DNA of 64,000 nt from Agapetus fuscipes (GCA_951799405.1 OX637333.1:28726785-28790784), one strand, 5' to 3'; positions 1 to 10,850 are shown, counted from the first letter of the stretch. Numbers and translations are program-made. Notes: a model not told the origin generated them from the sequence alone.

Positions 1-49
1 GGTTACACCCAAAACCATACTTTGAAAACACAGTTGTTTGCTTGAGCAA

Positions 50-150
50 AAACAATACAAAAATCATCGTAGAGCTATGGGAGTTAGCGCATTAGAAAGA
101 GCGGAAAATTTCAAGTAGGATAGCATTCATAACTTATTTTTGACCAAAAT
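50..150 (+). repeat. ~100-bp repeat also at 63405-63500
   Basis: AAATCATCGTAGAGC and GCGCATTAGAAAGAG, with GTAGGATAG.ATTCATAACT; about 90% alike. Nature unknown. Confidence 0.6.
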
Positions 151-177
151 GTCGCTTATTCCCTACTGCTTTTTAAC

Positions 178-210
178 CGGTCCATAGTCTAGTGGTTAAC
201 GCTCGCCTTA
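178..210 (+). mobile_element. SINE-A head fragment
   Basis: CCGGTCCATAGTCTAGTGG TTAACGCTCG matches the SINE-A head. No body follows. Confidence 0.55.
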
Positions 211-479
211 TAAACCTAAATCTGCCGATTTTGTTTCTTACACTTTATGGTCTTAGCAAAATAGTTACAGTAAAGAATAAAATCAAACATGCTTATTAAT
301 TTTTTATTTTAATTATAAAGTTTAAAATATAAAAAAAACACGTATTTTTCATGTGTGCTGTATTTTGGATTTTTTTTTCTTTTAATTACAGAACTATACA
401 TTGCTTAGCGCCGTTACTTAACATTTTTTTTTATGTCAATATTTTTTGAGTAAATATGAGAAAAAAATTGAGTAAATTA

Positions 480-831
480 TTATAAGTACCTACCTAAGGT
501 AAAGAGATATACAATTTTATGCACTGGAAGCTTTATGTTCTGGAAGGTTCCAGCAAAATTGGCTTCTAGTAACAACGATCTTTGGAGTATAAAAATCTGC
601 AAGCGGCTTGCAGGAGTCAGTCTATATACGACGCTCTGCTTTTGAACAAGAAAATCATTGTAAGTGAAAGTGAACCAACGGTGAAATAAATGTAAATTGG
701 CAAACCGTAAATGTGAATTGTTAAAAAGAAATATAAATTGTTAAATAAATCTATGTGTAAAATAAATATCCTGTAAAGAAGACCAGTTTTTTTTTTAATT
801 TGAAGAATTTTTGAACCCTAAAAACACAACA
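480..831 (+). mobile_element. LTR relic related to 11339-11836
   Basis: Shares TATAAAA followed by GCAAGCGGCTTGCAGG, AATAAAT runs, AGAAGACC and TTTTGAACCCTA with the solo LTR. It ends in AACA near 831; the 5' edge is unclear. Confidence 0.62.
537..622 (+). promoter_or_regulatory. LTR promoter: HSE-like site, TATA, initiator
   Basis: GTTCTGGAAGGTTCCAG (537-553) is a perfect TTC-nn-GAA-nn-TTC array, the heat-shock factor site. TATAAAAAT follows at 588-596, and a TCAGTC initiator at 617-622, spaced as in working arthropod promoters. The sister LTR keeps TTCTGGAATTGTC in the same place. Confidence 0.5.
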
Positions 832-954
832 ATATATTTAAAATCTAAACCAAGATATCGGTTGCTGGATTATGGATAACTAGAGGCAGCTGAACGTTTT
901 CTTACTAGGATGTAAAGTGATGTGCTTGCATTTGCCTGCTCGGTTCATCGACCG

Positions 955-1060
955 TACTGCCGGGCGGGGGGGGGGAGGCAGGCTGTGTTTCAGCCCCTAA
1001 GCCTTCCGGGGTGGTGGGGAGGGAGGGAGAGGGGGTAGGAGGCCGCTTACGTTACAGGGT
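955..1060 (+). other. G-rich tract
   Basis: CGGGCGGGGGGGGGGGAGG and later GGGGTGGTGGGGAGGGAGG: many G-runs of three or more, compatible with G-quadruplex formation. No gene seen nearby. Confidence 0.5.
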
Positions 1061-1228
1061 GGTATCGATTTTACAAACTACGCCCGGCTGCCGTTCAAAC
1101 TGGGGCTCTCTACCGTTTGTAAGGTAATATGCTATCATATTTTTTGTGCAGAGGATTTGAAATTTGTATTTAGGTCTAATAGGAAAATGGTGGAGATTTT
1201 CCTTTTTTTACTTTTTAGTGATTTTATA

Positions 1229-1310
1229 TGGATGTCGTGGTAGAGAAAGACCGAGGAAGGCATGAATGAATCAAATTCCTGAAATAGCGAATGAATGGGG
1301 TTGCACTTAA
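1229..1310 (+). mobile_element. degenerate RTE LINE fragment
   Basis: Translation resembles the RTE C-terminus (GCRGRERPRKA, one stop, MNQIPEIANEWG), matching GCRGRGRPRKVW..QISEIANEWN of the copies at 2.5 and 21.5 kb. Only about 80 bp survive. Confidence 0.6.
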
Positions 1311-1582
1311 AAAAATCAAATTCAATGCACGACCACGAACTAGTTTCGACGGTTGATTGATTACTCCAGTTACATGAAACTTTGGTTCTTAGTTTATACT
1401 AAAAATAAAGATGATTCTCGAAACATTGAACATCGCTACATACTACTTTGCTAGACTTCACCAGAAGATTCGATTCAACATTTAATATTAATCTCGAAGA
1501 AATACAAATTACTATTTGATTTCTACTAAACTTTATACAAATTCTAAAAAAACATTGTTTTATTTTCACACTACATATTATT

Positions 1583-1702
1583 GTCAACGACGTTAGCCAT
1601 GTTGAAAGCACCGGTTCCCATAGATCACCGAAGTTAAGCAACATTGGGCGCGGACAGTACTTGGATGGGTGACCGCTCAGGTACACCGCGTGTCGTTGGC
1701 AT
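1583..1702 (+). rRNA. 5S rRNA-like sequence
   Basis: About 120 nt matching animal 5S rRNA: GTCAACGACGTTAGCCATG at the 5' end, GATCACCGAAGTTAAGCAAC, GGGCGCGGACAGTACTTGG, ATGGGTGACCGC and CACCGCGTGTCGTTGGC pairing with the start. Internal control boxes A and C are conserved. It joins within a few bases to a tRNA-headed SINE at 1709, so it may be the first half of a dimeric SINE rather than a working gene. Confidence 0.75.
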
Positions 1703-1708
1703 CTTAGA

Positions 1709-1997
1709 CCGGTCCGTAGTCCGTAGTGGCAACACTTCGGACTCGTAAATGGAAGGTTGTGGATTCGGATCCCGGCGGAGCACAAAAATATACCATTTAT
1801 ATTTCGAATGTGCTCTTCGCTGAGTTGAAAAATTCAAAAACCTTTACCAAAGACCGGTCACTGAAAGGTCCATCCAACCTTACAACAACTGGGTCTTGCT
1901 TGAGAATTGGCGCTTTCTACAGCGACGACCAAGCTCGCAGAGGGCTCTTGAGGTGTGATACACATAAAAACAGCGCTCACCAAATAAATCATCCTAA

Positions 1998-2031
<34 letters not shown>

Positions 2032-2047
2032 TTTATTTTAATTAATT
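1709..2047 (+). mobile_element. SINE-A, tRNA-headed, ATT-repeat tail
   Basis: CCGGTCCGTAGTCCGTAGTG head with GGATTCGGATCCC as B box, then the body CTTTACCAAAGACCGGTCA and CAACTGGGTCTTGCTTGAG. The 3' region GAGGTGTGATACACA...ACAGCGCTC is followed by ATT repeats. The 3' region matches the CR1/L2-like LINE end at 19380-19440. Confidence 0.82.
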
Positions 2048-2112
2048 AATACAAACGTTTTCGATCATCTCCTGATCATGTAACAAATTATTCTTATCAA
2101 GTAGGTACCTAC

Positions 2113-3197
2113 CTAATCTAATCTAATCTAATCTAATCTAATCTAAGTTGCAAAGATATGTTACATTGGAGATTCACATTACATGCATTCTCACAACCAG
2201 ACTCGTACAAGTTCGCGCTTGCACATGCCTCATGTGAACCTACAACATAAAAACCAAATCTCAAATGGACATACACCCTGCAACTCTTGCCGTCCTTCCC
2301 TGAGACAGGGGTGACATTGGCAAAGTGAATCATTTTTACAGCATGGGTGGTCAGCCGCATACCAACCTATAAGTCAAGGAACACACACACACGACAAATT
2401 ACATTTTATACATCACTAAATAATAATATCCAAATACAAAATATCCATTTACAAATAACAACGAATTCCAATTTAATAAACCCTAGCCGCCAACATTACA
2501 GATCAACCGCCATTTCTCTCTGTCCTTACATACTTCTTTCATTTCCTCCAGAGTCATAATTTTCTTCATACAGGCTCTTCTTTTATTATGACTCTGGATA
2601 TTCCATTCATTCGCAATTTCGGATATTTGGTCCATCCATACCTTTCTCGGTCTTCCTCTACCACGACATCCATCTATTCTACCAACATATACTTTCTTCG
2701 TCAGTCTTTCCTCATTCATTCTCTCCATATGCCCAAACCATCTTAACAAACTTCTTTTAATCTTCACTTTCACACTTTCTCTTGCACCACATTCTTCTCT
2801 TACAAAATCATTCCTCACTCTGTCGCTCCGTTTTTTCCCAATCATACTTCTTAGAAAGTCCATTTCAACAGTATGGACTTTACTAATTTCACTTTCATTC
2901 ACCGTCCAGGCTTCGCTACCATACATCAAGGTGGGTAAAAGTATGCCACTGTGTACCGCCAATCGAGCATTTTTAGATATGTTTTGATTTTTGGCGATAC
3001 AAGCTGTGGCACCCAGTACACACCTGCCCTTCATTACTCTTCTTTCAAGTTCACCTGTCATTCTTCCATCTTTTTCAAACTTACTTCCCAAGTATACAAA
3101 CTCATTTACCACATCAACATTCATTCCGTTTATTCTAAATTCAAAGTTCGCATTTTCTTCATTTCTTTCAAAAATCAAAACTTTCGTCTTACTTGTA
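2113..3197 (-). mobile_element. 5'-truncated RTE LINE copy
   Basis: Second copy of the RTE element, keeping about 230 C-terminal codons (3178-2483; GSKFEKDGRMTGELERRV, FGHMERMNEERLTKK, GRGRPRKVW). Its 3' UTR and the tail unit (2386-2113) end in six TAATC/ATTAG repeats. It closely matches 21034-22110, diverging near 3197, which is the 5' truncation point. Confidence 0.88.
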
Positions 3198-3833
3198 TAC
3201 CTAAGTGTATATTATTACACTTACACAGACAAATCAAACACAACTTCACGATATCCTGCATATTCATAACAATATCGACGTTTATGATTATATAGAGATT
3301 ACAGATACGCTAGCAAAGCCATTATATTTCGTATATAATATGATTGGTATTACAATCGCCACATTTCCTCCATACATGCACGCTGTTAGATAAACATCTT
3401 TTTCCTGAAATTAGTATTGCGTGCGCTGGGCGATTGTGGTAAAAAATACGAACTTTATTATTTATTATATAAAAAATACGAAGGAAACAATTAAAGAAGG
3501 AAAATAAGTTTTGCTTAAGTCATGCTATCGAAAGTAAATCAAAAAGTTTCAGATTTTGGGTTCATAAAAAAATCACAAACGCACAAAATCGGTCAATACT
3601 AGAATGAACGATATTGTTTTGATTTATTGTGATCAATTTTTAAATTAAAAAAAAATAACTTTAATTTGCAAAATTTATTAAAAGATACGGTTCACATGCT
3701 GTACATTTTAACAGAGTGGCTTTTGCACAGTATTGCTTGACAGCTTAGACGCAAGTCTTCCTGCAAAGCATCTCGGTCTCTATTTATAGGTGTAAAAGAG
3801 TTATTCTGACACATGCGAGACTATAAGCTATCA
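3198..3833. other. no gene recognised
   Basis: AT-rich sequence between the truncated RTE copy and the tandem duplication; short open frames only. Confidence 0.5.
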
Positions 3834-4400
3834 ATAATCTAAGCTGCAAAAATATATTAACTTTTAAATAAATATTCAATGCATTCCCACAAACAGACAC
3901 GTGTAAGTTCCCTGAAACAGGGGTGACATTGGAAAAGTGAACCATTTTTTACAGTAAGGGAGGTTAGCCTCATACCAACCTATAAGTCAACTAAATCTTT
4001 CGTACCTATAAATACGAGCAAAGATTCTGCGGGTGGGACAGGGTCGCTTAAATCATTGAAACGCAAACACAACTGTAAGAAGAACGTAAAGAGTGTATTG
4101 TAAACTATAATCTATCCATAATCTATAATCTAAGTTGCAACGATATATTAACATTTAAAGCTCATATCAAATGCATGCCCAAAAACAAACACGTGTAGTT
4201 CGCGCTTACAAATGCTGAAAGTGTACTAACAAACTAAAATCCAAAACTCAAATTAACATATTCCGATATTCCCTGAAACAGGGGTGACATTAAATCTTTC
4301 GTACCTAGCAAAGATTCTGCGGGTGGGATAGAGTCGCTTAAATCATTGTAACGCGAACACAACTGTAAGCAGAGCTTGAAGAGTGCATTGCGTAAACGAT
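3834..4400 (-). repeat. tandem duplication containing RTE-tail units
   Basis: Unit 1 (3834-4110) and unit 2 (4124-4400) each hold a shortened RTE-tail unit followed by TAAATCTTTCGTACCTA, AAAGATTCTGCGGGTGGGA and GTCGCTTAAATCATTG. Order and partners are identical, so a single ~290-bp segment was duplicated. Confidence 0.7.
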
Positions 4401-4705
4401 TTGTGAGATAAGCATAAATCGCAATTTAATCAAAAGAACCCCAAGTAAAATAATAACAACAATTTAAAGAAGAAAAGTTGCATTGGCTTGTGCATTGTTC
4501 CTATATATAATTCAGGCCTCCGTTTCCTCGTATCTGCCTCACAGTAACAATATTATTTGCGGGCATTTCCCTCCTCCAGTTGGAGGCTGCATTTTTAATG
4601 AGCGGAAACTATTTCCGTCGAGCACTGAGCTTTCGAGTGATCAACAACCTTTTCGTGGTATTTTTACTTGTCAAGTTCATTCTTTTTCTTCTTTTTGTGC
4701 CACTT

Positions 4706-5192
4706 CGCTGCCTTAGTTTCTGTTTGCCGTATAGACTAAGCTAATCTAATCTAAGTTGCAAAGATATGTTACATTGGAGATTCATGCATTCCCACAACCA
4801 GACACGTACAAGTGCCGCATGTGAACCTACAACATAAAAACCCAAATCTCAAATGGACATATCCTGCAACTCTTGCCGTCCTTCCCTGAAACAGGGGTGA
4901 TATTGGCAAAGTGAACCATTTTTACAGCAGGGGTGGTCAGCCGCATACCAATCTATAAGTCAAGGAACCATTAAGCAAATTTTACATGAGCAATGTTTGC
5001 ATGTGTACTGGACCAGTGTGTCTTATGAAAACAGGAAATTGATTTAAAAAATATTTAAAACAACTCTCACATTATCGAGTTTAACGTTGTTTCTTAGTTC
5101 AGATTGTGTAGAATTTGATTCTTAAGACAACTGCATTAAAAAGTCATATTTGACAAAATTGGTCTACACGGCAAACAAGAACTGAGGGAGCG
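4706..5192. mobile_element. MITE-A copy (interrupted)
   Basis: Terminal inverted repeats CGCTGCCTTAGTTTCTG... and ...CAAGAACTGAGGGAGCG. It is flanked by ACTT at 4702-4705 and 5193-5196. An RTE-tail unit (4737-4971) has inserted within it, duplicating TAAGC. Without that insert the MITE is about 250 bp. Confidence 0.88.
4737..4971 (-). mobile_element. RTE-tail unit nested in MITE-A
   Basis: Complete short unit from TTGACTTATAG (right) to ATTAG repeats (left), flanked by TAAGC at 4737-4741 and 4972-4976. It has its own target duplication and no RTE coding sequence. Confidence 0.8.
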
Positions 5193-5500
5193 ACTTCTAT
5201 CGAAGATCGGCGATCATCATGGCTATTTTGACTTTAGAATCTGAGGCTCTAAACAGAGACTTGGTACTTCTGCCGAACCACTGTCGCAGATCTTTCAGCC
5301 ACGATGTGTTTTGGCGTCCCTGAGATCTTCTCCCCTCAATCTTACCCTGTATGATAAGATGAAGAAGACGGTACTTCTCATTTCTCATTATGTGACCGAA
5401 GTACATAAGCTTTCTCTGCTTAATGGTTGGCAGGAGCTCCTTTGTAGTGCACATAACGTTCATTAACCAAATCCACATCGGGTCATCTGGCCGGATTAGT
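5193..5500 (-). mobile_element. second RTE-like LINE family, C-terminal fragment
   Basis: Frame 5478-5197 encodes PTIKQRKLMYFGHIMRNEKY, then GKIEGRRSQGRQNTSWLKDL and FRASDSKVKIAMMIADLR, the usual C-terminus of an insect RTE family different from the one at 21-24 kb. Its 3' UTR is split by the MITE at 4706-5192 and resumes at 4705 downward. An uninterrupted copy of the same tail lies at 56127-56182. Confidence 0.8.
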
Positions 5501-5570
5501 TCTAAATCTGACCGCTAGATGCGCTGATCTCTTTTCCATACAAAACCGTTTAAATGGAACATTTTGACAT

Positions 5571-5690
5571 TCGATGCCCTTAACTTATAGGCTGGTGTTG
5601 TGGCTGACCACTCATAATGTAAAAATAGTTCACTTTACCCGTTTCAGGAAAGTTCTGCAAGAGTTGCAGGTCTCATGTTCATTTTTTTAT
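5571..5690 (+). mobile_element. RTE-tail unit, truncated
   Basis: CCCTTAACTTATAGGCTGG start, loses its 3' half; followed directly by a Penelope-like tail. Confidence 0.6.
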
Positions 5691-5703
5691 AAACGTGTCT
5701 TAC

Positions 5704-5875
5704 CTGAAAATTATCGAGAGATGATCGAAAACGTTTGTATTTATTATTTAAATAAAATTGATTTAAAAATGAATATAAAATGGTGTTTTATTATAATTTG
5801 TATAAAGTTTACAAAAAATCAATTAATGTAATTTTTTACAGTGTTAATACACGAACCATACAAATTTTAAACGTG
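5704..5875 (+). mobile_element. Penelope-like tail
   Basis: Degenerate module at 5704-5733 (ATGATCGAAAACGTTTGTAT) and the CAGTGTTAATACACGAACCA end. The reverse complement of its start recurs at 2058-2086. Confidence 0.45.
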
Positions 5876-5943
5876 TCCGTTTTAGGTCAATGTAATATAT
5901 CCTTGCAAGTTAGGTTATAGATTTTATTTTTGATAAGCATGAT

Positions 5944-6430
5944 GGCCGGTCCGTAGTTCAGTGGTAGCACTTCGGACTCTCAATGGAAGGTTGTGGGTTC
6001 GAATCCCGGCGGAGCACAAAAAAATACTATTTATATTTTCAAATTTGCTCTTCGCTGGGTTGAAAAATTCCTAAACCTTTACCAATGACCGGTCACCAAA
6101 GGTCCATCCAGCCTTACACCAACTGGGTCCTGCTTGAGAATTGGCTCTTTGTAGCGACGACGATCAAGCTTGTAAAAAGGCCGATAGCTCAATTGGTAGA
6201 ATGTTTGCATTCCATACCGAGAGCAAGGGTTCGATCTCAAGGCTTACTCAGCCTTCACAAGAAATAAAAACCAGCCCTTCCGGGACCTGGGAAACCCCCA
6301 CTTCAACTGAAAGTGGTTGGTGGTCCCCTTACCCATAAAAATAAATAGGTCCCGAATCGCCACATGCGATCGGGGATAACGCAGGCAACAAGTTACGCTA
6401 TATGTGTAGCTTAGTTGCGTTTTTTTAAGC
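5944..6430 (+). mobile_element. composite two-headed SINE
   Basis: Starts CCGGTCCGTAGTTCAGTGG (A-box-like) with GGTTCGAATCC (B box) at 5996. Next comes the SINE-A body, then a second head at about 6180 (GATAGCTCAATTGGTAGAA, GGTTCGATCTC) and the SINE-B body to GTAGCTTAGTTGCG. Both heads resemble tRNA-derived Pol III promoters. Isolated halves occur elsewhere in the window. Confidence 0.82.
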
Positions 6431-6809
6431 ACATAAGTGAACAAGTCTATGCATAATGCATATATGGTATTCAATTTCAAATATTTTTTAAAAAGACGAA
6501 AAACATATCCTTTATGAAAAATCTTGTGAACCTGACAAAATTATGTTCACCTATTAAAATTGTTAATGAAATAAATGTTTTTTATTGTGCGATGAAATCA
6601 CAAAAGGTTTTTTTTTAATCTGGTAAAAATGTTGTCCGTCACTGCTGAAATGTATGAAATCGCTGGTGTGATTTGGTGCGCCACCGTACGTCTGCTGCCA
6701 CTCATACAATTGAAATGCTATTCCTGTCTCGCACCGTGCATTCCATAAAAGCCTTCAGAAACTAACTACATCCTATGATACTCCGGAAAATTGAAATCTT
6801 ATTTAAAAA

Positions 6810-7127
6810 GAAACGCAACTAAGCTACACATACAGTGCAACTCCTTGCCACGTTTTTTATCGAAGGGGCTTGCATGTGGCGAGTTGAACATAATTTTAAA
6901 TTTTACACAGTAAGGGCCCCTCGCCAAATACTTCAATTAAAGTTTCCGAGCTCCCGAGGAGGCTGTTACTCATTTCTTGTAAAGGCTGAGCAAGCCTTGT
7001 CGGTATTTTTATTTACGTTTTGAAATAAAAATGAAACGGGAAATAATTTCTGACACCTTCGTTGGGATTTGAACACGAGCTCTCGGCATGGTATGCAAAC
7101 ACTCTACCAATTGAGCTATCGACTGGA
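6810..7127 (-). mobile_element. SINE-B copy
   Basis: Minus orientation. Head TCGATAGCTCAATTGGTAG with GTTCAAATCCC, AGAAATTATTTCCCG, then body to AGCTTAGTTGCG. Confidence 0.75.
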
Positions 7128-7317
7128 CTAATAAAACTGAGCAAAAAAAATATGGCGGTGTAACAGCTGATACATTTTATATGAAACAACGATCAGCTGT
7201 TTAGACACCGCCATCTTTTATTCGTCCTATCTTCAAAGATCTACCGACGGCCGTCGAGACTTCCGACCCAGCCTACTTCAACCTTTAAATCGTTGGCTCA
7301 CTGTCATAAAATTCTTA

Positions 7318-7562
7318 CGGGGCTATTCTTAGACATTTCAGTCGTCGGTTGAGCCCACGCTTTGACAAACTAATGGTGCCTGAGCTGGAAGTTTCCATCA
7401 GCACGGTCATTCTTACCTACCGAATACCTGTCATATTTGTATAAAGACAAATCAGCTGTTCACTTGCGGCCATCTTGGATTGACAGATCTTCAAACAACT
7501 GCATCATTAGTTTGTCAAAGCGTGGGCTCAACCGACGACTAAAATATCTAAGAATAGCCCCG
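7318..7562. mobile_element. MITE-C copy
   Basis: 245 bp with long inverted ends (CGGGGCTATTCTTAGACATT; TCGTCGGTTGAGCCCACGC) and TTA duplications at 7315-7317 and 7563-7565. The ends extend about 65 bp, so a single strand would fold back. Confidence 0.8.
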
Positions 7563-7885
7563 TTACAATTTTGCGACAAGAGTCCAAAAAAGTTAATTAA
7601 AATTGGGTTAGAGCTTGCCCAAATGAAGGCTAACTAGATTTTCCGACTACCTGTTGGAGTTGTCGGTTTTTGGCAGTGATCCAATAACCTGATTCCGAAA
7701 TAGCCGAATGACAAATATAGACAAATGGTCAGATTTGGGAGTTAAGAGTTAACCATCGTTTAAGGTCAGGGCTGGAAACCGTATTTAATAAAATATGAAT
7801 CGGGGTTTCGGTTTTAACTGCAATTTATTATTTTGAAATAAAATGTATCTAATCTTCTTTTTCATATCTAGATGGATTCTTCTGG

Positions 7886-8203
7886 TACGGTCGATAGCTC
7901 AGTTGGTAGAGTGCTTGCATGCCATGCCGAGAGCTCGCATGTGGCGAGTTGAACCTTTTTAATTTTACAGGTAAGGGGGTCGGCCCTACGCCAACCACTT
8001 CAGTTGAAGTGGGGGTTTCCCAGCTCTCGAGAGGGCTTGTACTCATTTCTTGTGAAGGCTGAGTAAGCCTTGCCGGAATTTTATTTTGGGGTTTGAAATA
8101 AACACCGCAATGGGAAATCATTTCTGACACCCTCGGTGTGATTCGAACCCGAGCTCACGGCATGGAATGCAAGCACTCTACCAACTGAGCTATCGACCGG
8201 ATA
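7886..8203. mobile_element. foldback SINE-B with heads at both ends
   Basis: A plus-strand head (CGGTCGATAGCTCAGTTGG to CCGAGAGCTC) is fused to a minus-strand SINE-B whose own head ends at 8203. Heads therefore point outward-in from both ends. The join lies at GAGCTCGCATGTGGCGAG. Confidence 0.75.
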
Positions 8204-9624
8204 ATTAATTTTTGAAATTAAGTTAACAGATTGTAGATACTTTAAGGTTTGAATTGTAATTAAATTTTGGTTTCCCTTTAGTTTCTGCATAATTAAAGTA
8301 CTTAGAGAGCTCGCTGTTGGAATAATTCGATAGACAGTGAACCTGTAGTTTATAATATCCGTACTACGCTAGTCTGAAGGGCTATTCGGGATCTCAAAGG
8401 CGAGGCCGAAGGCGACTGATACCGATTCGTTGCCGAATGAAAGGTGAATTGTGATTCTCGTTTGAAAATTTGGCTGAAGGCTATTTCTTATAAAGGTGAG
8501 GAATCTCCCGGAACTGTCAAAATATAGCGCGGCCGATTTACCCCGCCGTACAGCGAAGGACAGAAATTGTCAGTAGATTATTACAAATATATGACTTATT
8601 TTCTTTAATGACCTAAATAAATGTATTCGCAAACTCATTCCTTATGTTTATTTGTGACCCACGTGACATTATTATAGGAAATTATGACGTAGAATAGGAA
8701 TTACGATCTTACGAAAATTGGCATTCTGAACGGCATAATATGCGCGTCGCTAAGTACGTCATGCAGATAATTATTATGCTTTTGACAACAATAAATTTGC
8801 ACAAAGAAATTGCCTTATTTTTTCACAGTTTCATCTTCATTTGTGATAAATTGTAAACATAATTATTTACAAGTGATTTTCAATCATTATAACGCTCAAT
8901 TTACAAAGATTTAAGCATAGATTTAATTGTCAAATGTCAGTTGACAGCAGACGTGAAGTTAGCCTGATTTGCCAGCCTGCTATGCGAGAGCTGTGAACTA
9001 TGAGAATTGCCCCCAAAGTCCAAGGAAAAATAATTTCATATAAAATGTTATTTATAATCATTTCCTAATTTTAACATATTTGAAATAAACAAATCACCTT
9101 AAATTTTTTAATTAAAATAAATTGGGCTAGTTTTAACAAGTTGAAGGAGTAAAAGTACAATATAAACAATAGTTTACACCAAACATTGTATTGTTGAGAA
9201 CTGAGTTTTTTATTACATTGTAATGTAGTTTTATGTATTTTCATTCCGTTGTTTCGTACTTATTTGCACTTATTATTGTTTTACTACTTTTTGATGAAGT
9301 TTTAGTATTTTTTTTAAATATATGGGGAAATTTACCCTTTGGGCTGGCACCTGTCGGACGATTATCACATCGATCATCCGTCAGTCTGGCCAATCGAGAA
9401 AAAACATACAAAACCCATTGCTGTCCCTTGTAAGGATAGTCGGAAGGTCGGTAGGAACGAGAATCGCAAAACGGCAAAGGAACTCTTTCGCAAGGGCTAT
9501 TAATCTCCACCGGCAACTAATATCTTTAGTGCAACCGAACATCGAGAATTGCACTTCTGAACAGATTTAAGTGCTCCCTTCGTAGAAGCGTAGAACAAAA
9601 TAATATTTTGCAGTATTACGAGCG
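8204..9624. other. no gene recognised
   Basis: Mixed-composition sequence. Frames at 9233-9570 overlap on both strands and have no recognisable domain. A GC-richer patch at 8370-8570 matches nothing else in the window. Confidence 0.5.
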
Positions 9625-10305
9625 CAAAACGCAACCGCAACTAAGCTACACATATAGTGTAACTTCTTGCCTGCGTTATCCCCGAAGTAGTCGCATGTGG
9701 TGATTAGGGACCTATTTATTTTTACGGGTAAGGGGACCGTACTCACACCAACCACTTTCAGTTGAAGTGGGGGCTTACAAGCTCCCGGGGGGGCTGATTC
9801 TCATTTCTTGTGAAGGCTGAGTAAACCTTGAGATCGAACCCTTGCATTCGGCATGGAATGCAAGCATTCTACCAATTCGTCGTCGCTACAAAGCGCCAAT
9901 TCTCAAGCAAGACCCAGTAGCTGTAATGCTGGATGGACCTTTGGTGACCGGTTATTGGTAAAGGTTTATGAATTTTTCAACCCAGCGAAGAGCAAATTTG
10001 AAAAGGTAACCGGGACTGGTGCTCATTTTTTGTGAAGGCTGAGTAAGCCTTGAGATCAAACCCTTGCTCTCGGCATGCAATGCAAGCATTCTACCAATTG
10101 AGCTATCGATCTTTTTTACGAGCTTGGTTGTCGTCGCTACAAAGCGCCAATTCTCAAAGCAAGACTCAGATGGTGTAAGGCTGGATGGACCTTGGGTGAC
10201 CGGTCATTGGTAAAGGTTTATGAATTTTTTAACCCAGCGAAGAGTTCGAACTTGAGCTTTCGGCATGGAACGCAAGCGCTCTGCCAACTCAGCTATCGAC
10301 CGGAC
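9625..10305 (-). mobile_element. two adjacent composite SINE copies
   Basis: 9625-10010 and about 10011-10305, both minus. Each has the SINE-B/SINE-A join (TCTACCAATTxxGC.. then GCTACAAAGCGCCAATTCTC) and the body phrase GGCTGGATGGACC. Heads are truncated. Confidence 0.7.
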
Positions 10306-10749
10306 TTACCAGCGGCAAATAAAGCAAGTTAGAATAGAGTACCTCAATACTGCGCGTTCCTACAATATTGAGTACACGTGACCTGCATTGGTTGAAAGAT
10401 AAATCGAATAGATTAATCAAAAAGCTACCGTCAATTCGGAGCATGTCGATGGTGGGTTGTTCCCAACTCAAACTTTCTCGGTTAAAGCATTCCAAAAACG
10501 TGTTAAATTTTCCAGAGAAAAATGAATCTCCAAATGAAATTTTGTTACATTTTTAAGGGTTTTCTGGTTCACACAGTGAATGTCCATTGTATTTTTAGAA
10601 AATTAATTGAAAAACCTCAATTTTATTTCAATTTTTATTAACAATAATTATCATAACATAAATGAATGACTCCTAAGGATGCCTAATTATAAGGCGGAGT
10701 AAAAAAGTGAAAAAAGTGAAATAAAAAAAAAGATAATTGAATTCAGTTC

Positions 10750-10850
10750 ATCCTCAGGTACAGAGAGGATGTTCTACTGAAGACGTCGGCTACGTCGCTG
10801 ACGAAACGTCGAGAATGATGTAAGTTGTCTCTAAACGGTTCGTTAAATAT
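10750..10850 (+). repeat. TCATCCTCAG repeat with hairpin module
   Basis: CTGAAGAC-GTCGGC-TACGTC-GCTGAC-GAAACG at 10777-10809, then ATGTAAGTTGTCTC and CGGTTCGTTAAATATCCG. Relatives at 20128-20252 (minus), 43260-43365 and 43756-43850. Confidence 0.6.

Noticed and set aside
537..720. Heat-shock protein gene promoter
   Set aside because: HSE, TATA and initiator look right, but no coding sequence follows and a related copy is a solo LTR with 4-bp duplications.
5944..6015. tRNA gene (A and B boxes present)
   Set aside because: The same head recurs many times with an attached SINE body, has degraded acceptor pairing, and lacks a cloverleaf I could complete. All such hits are treated as SINE heads.
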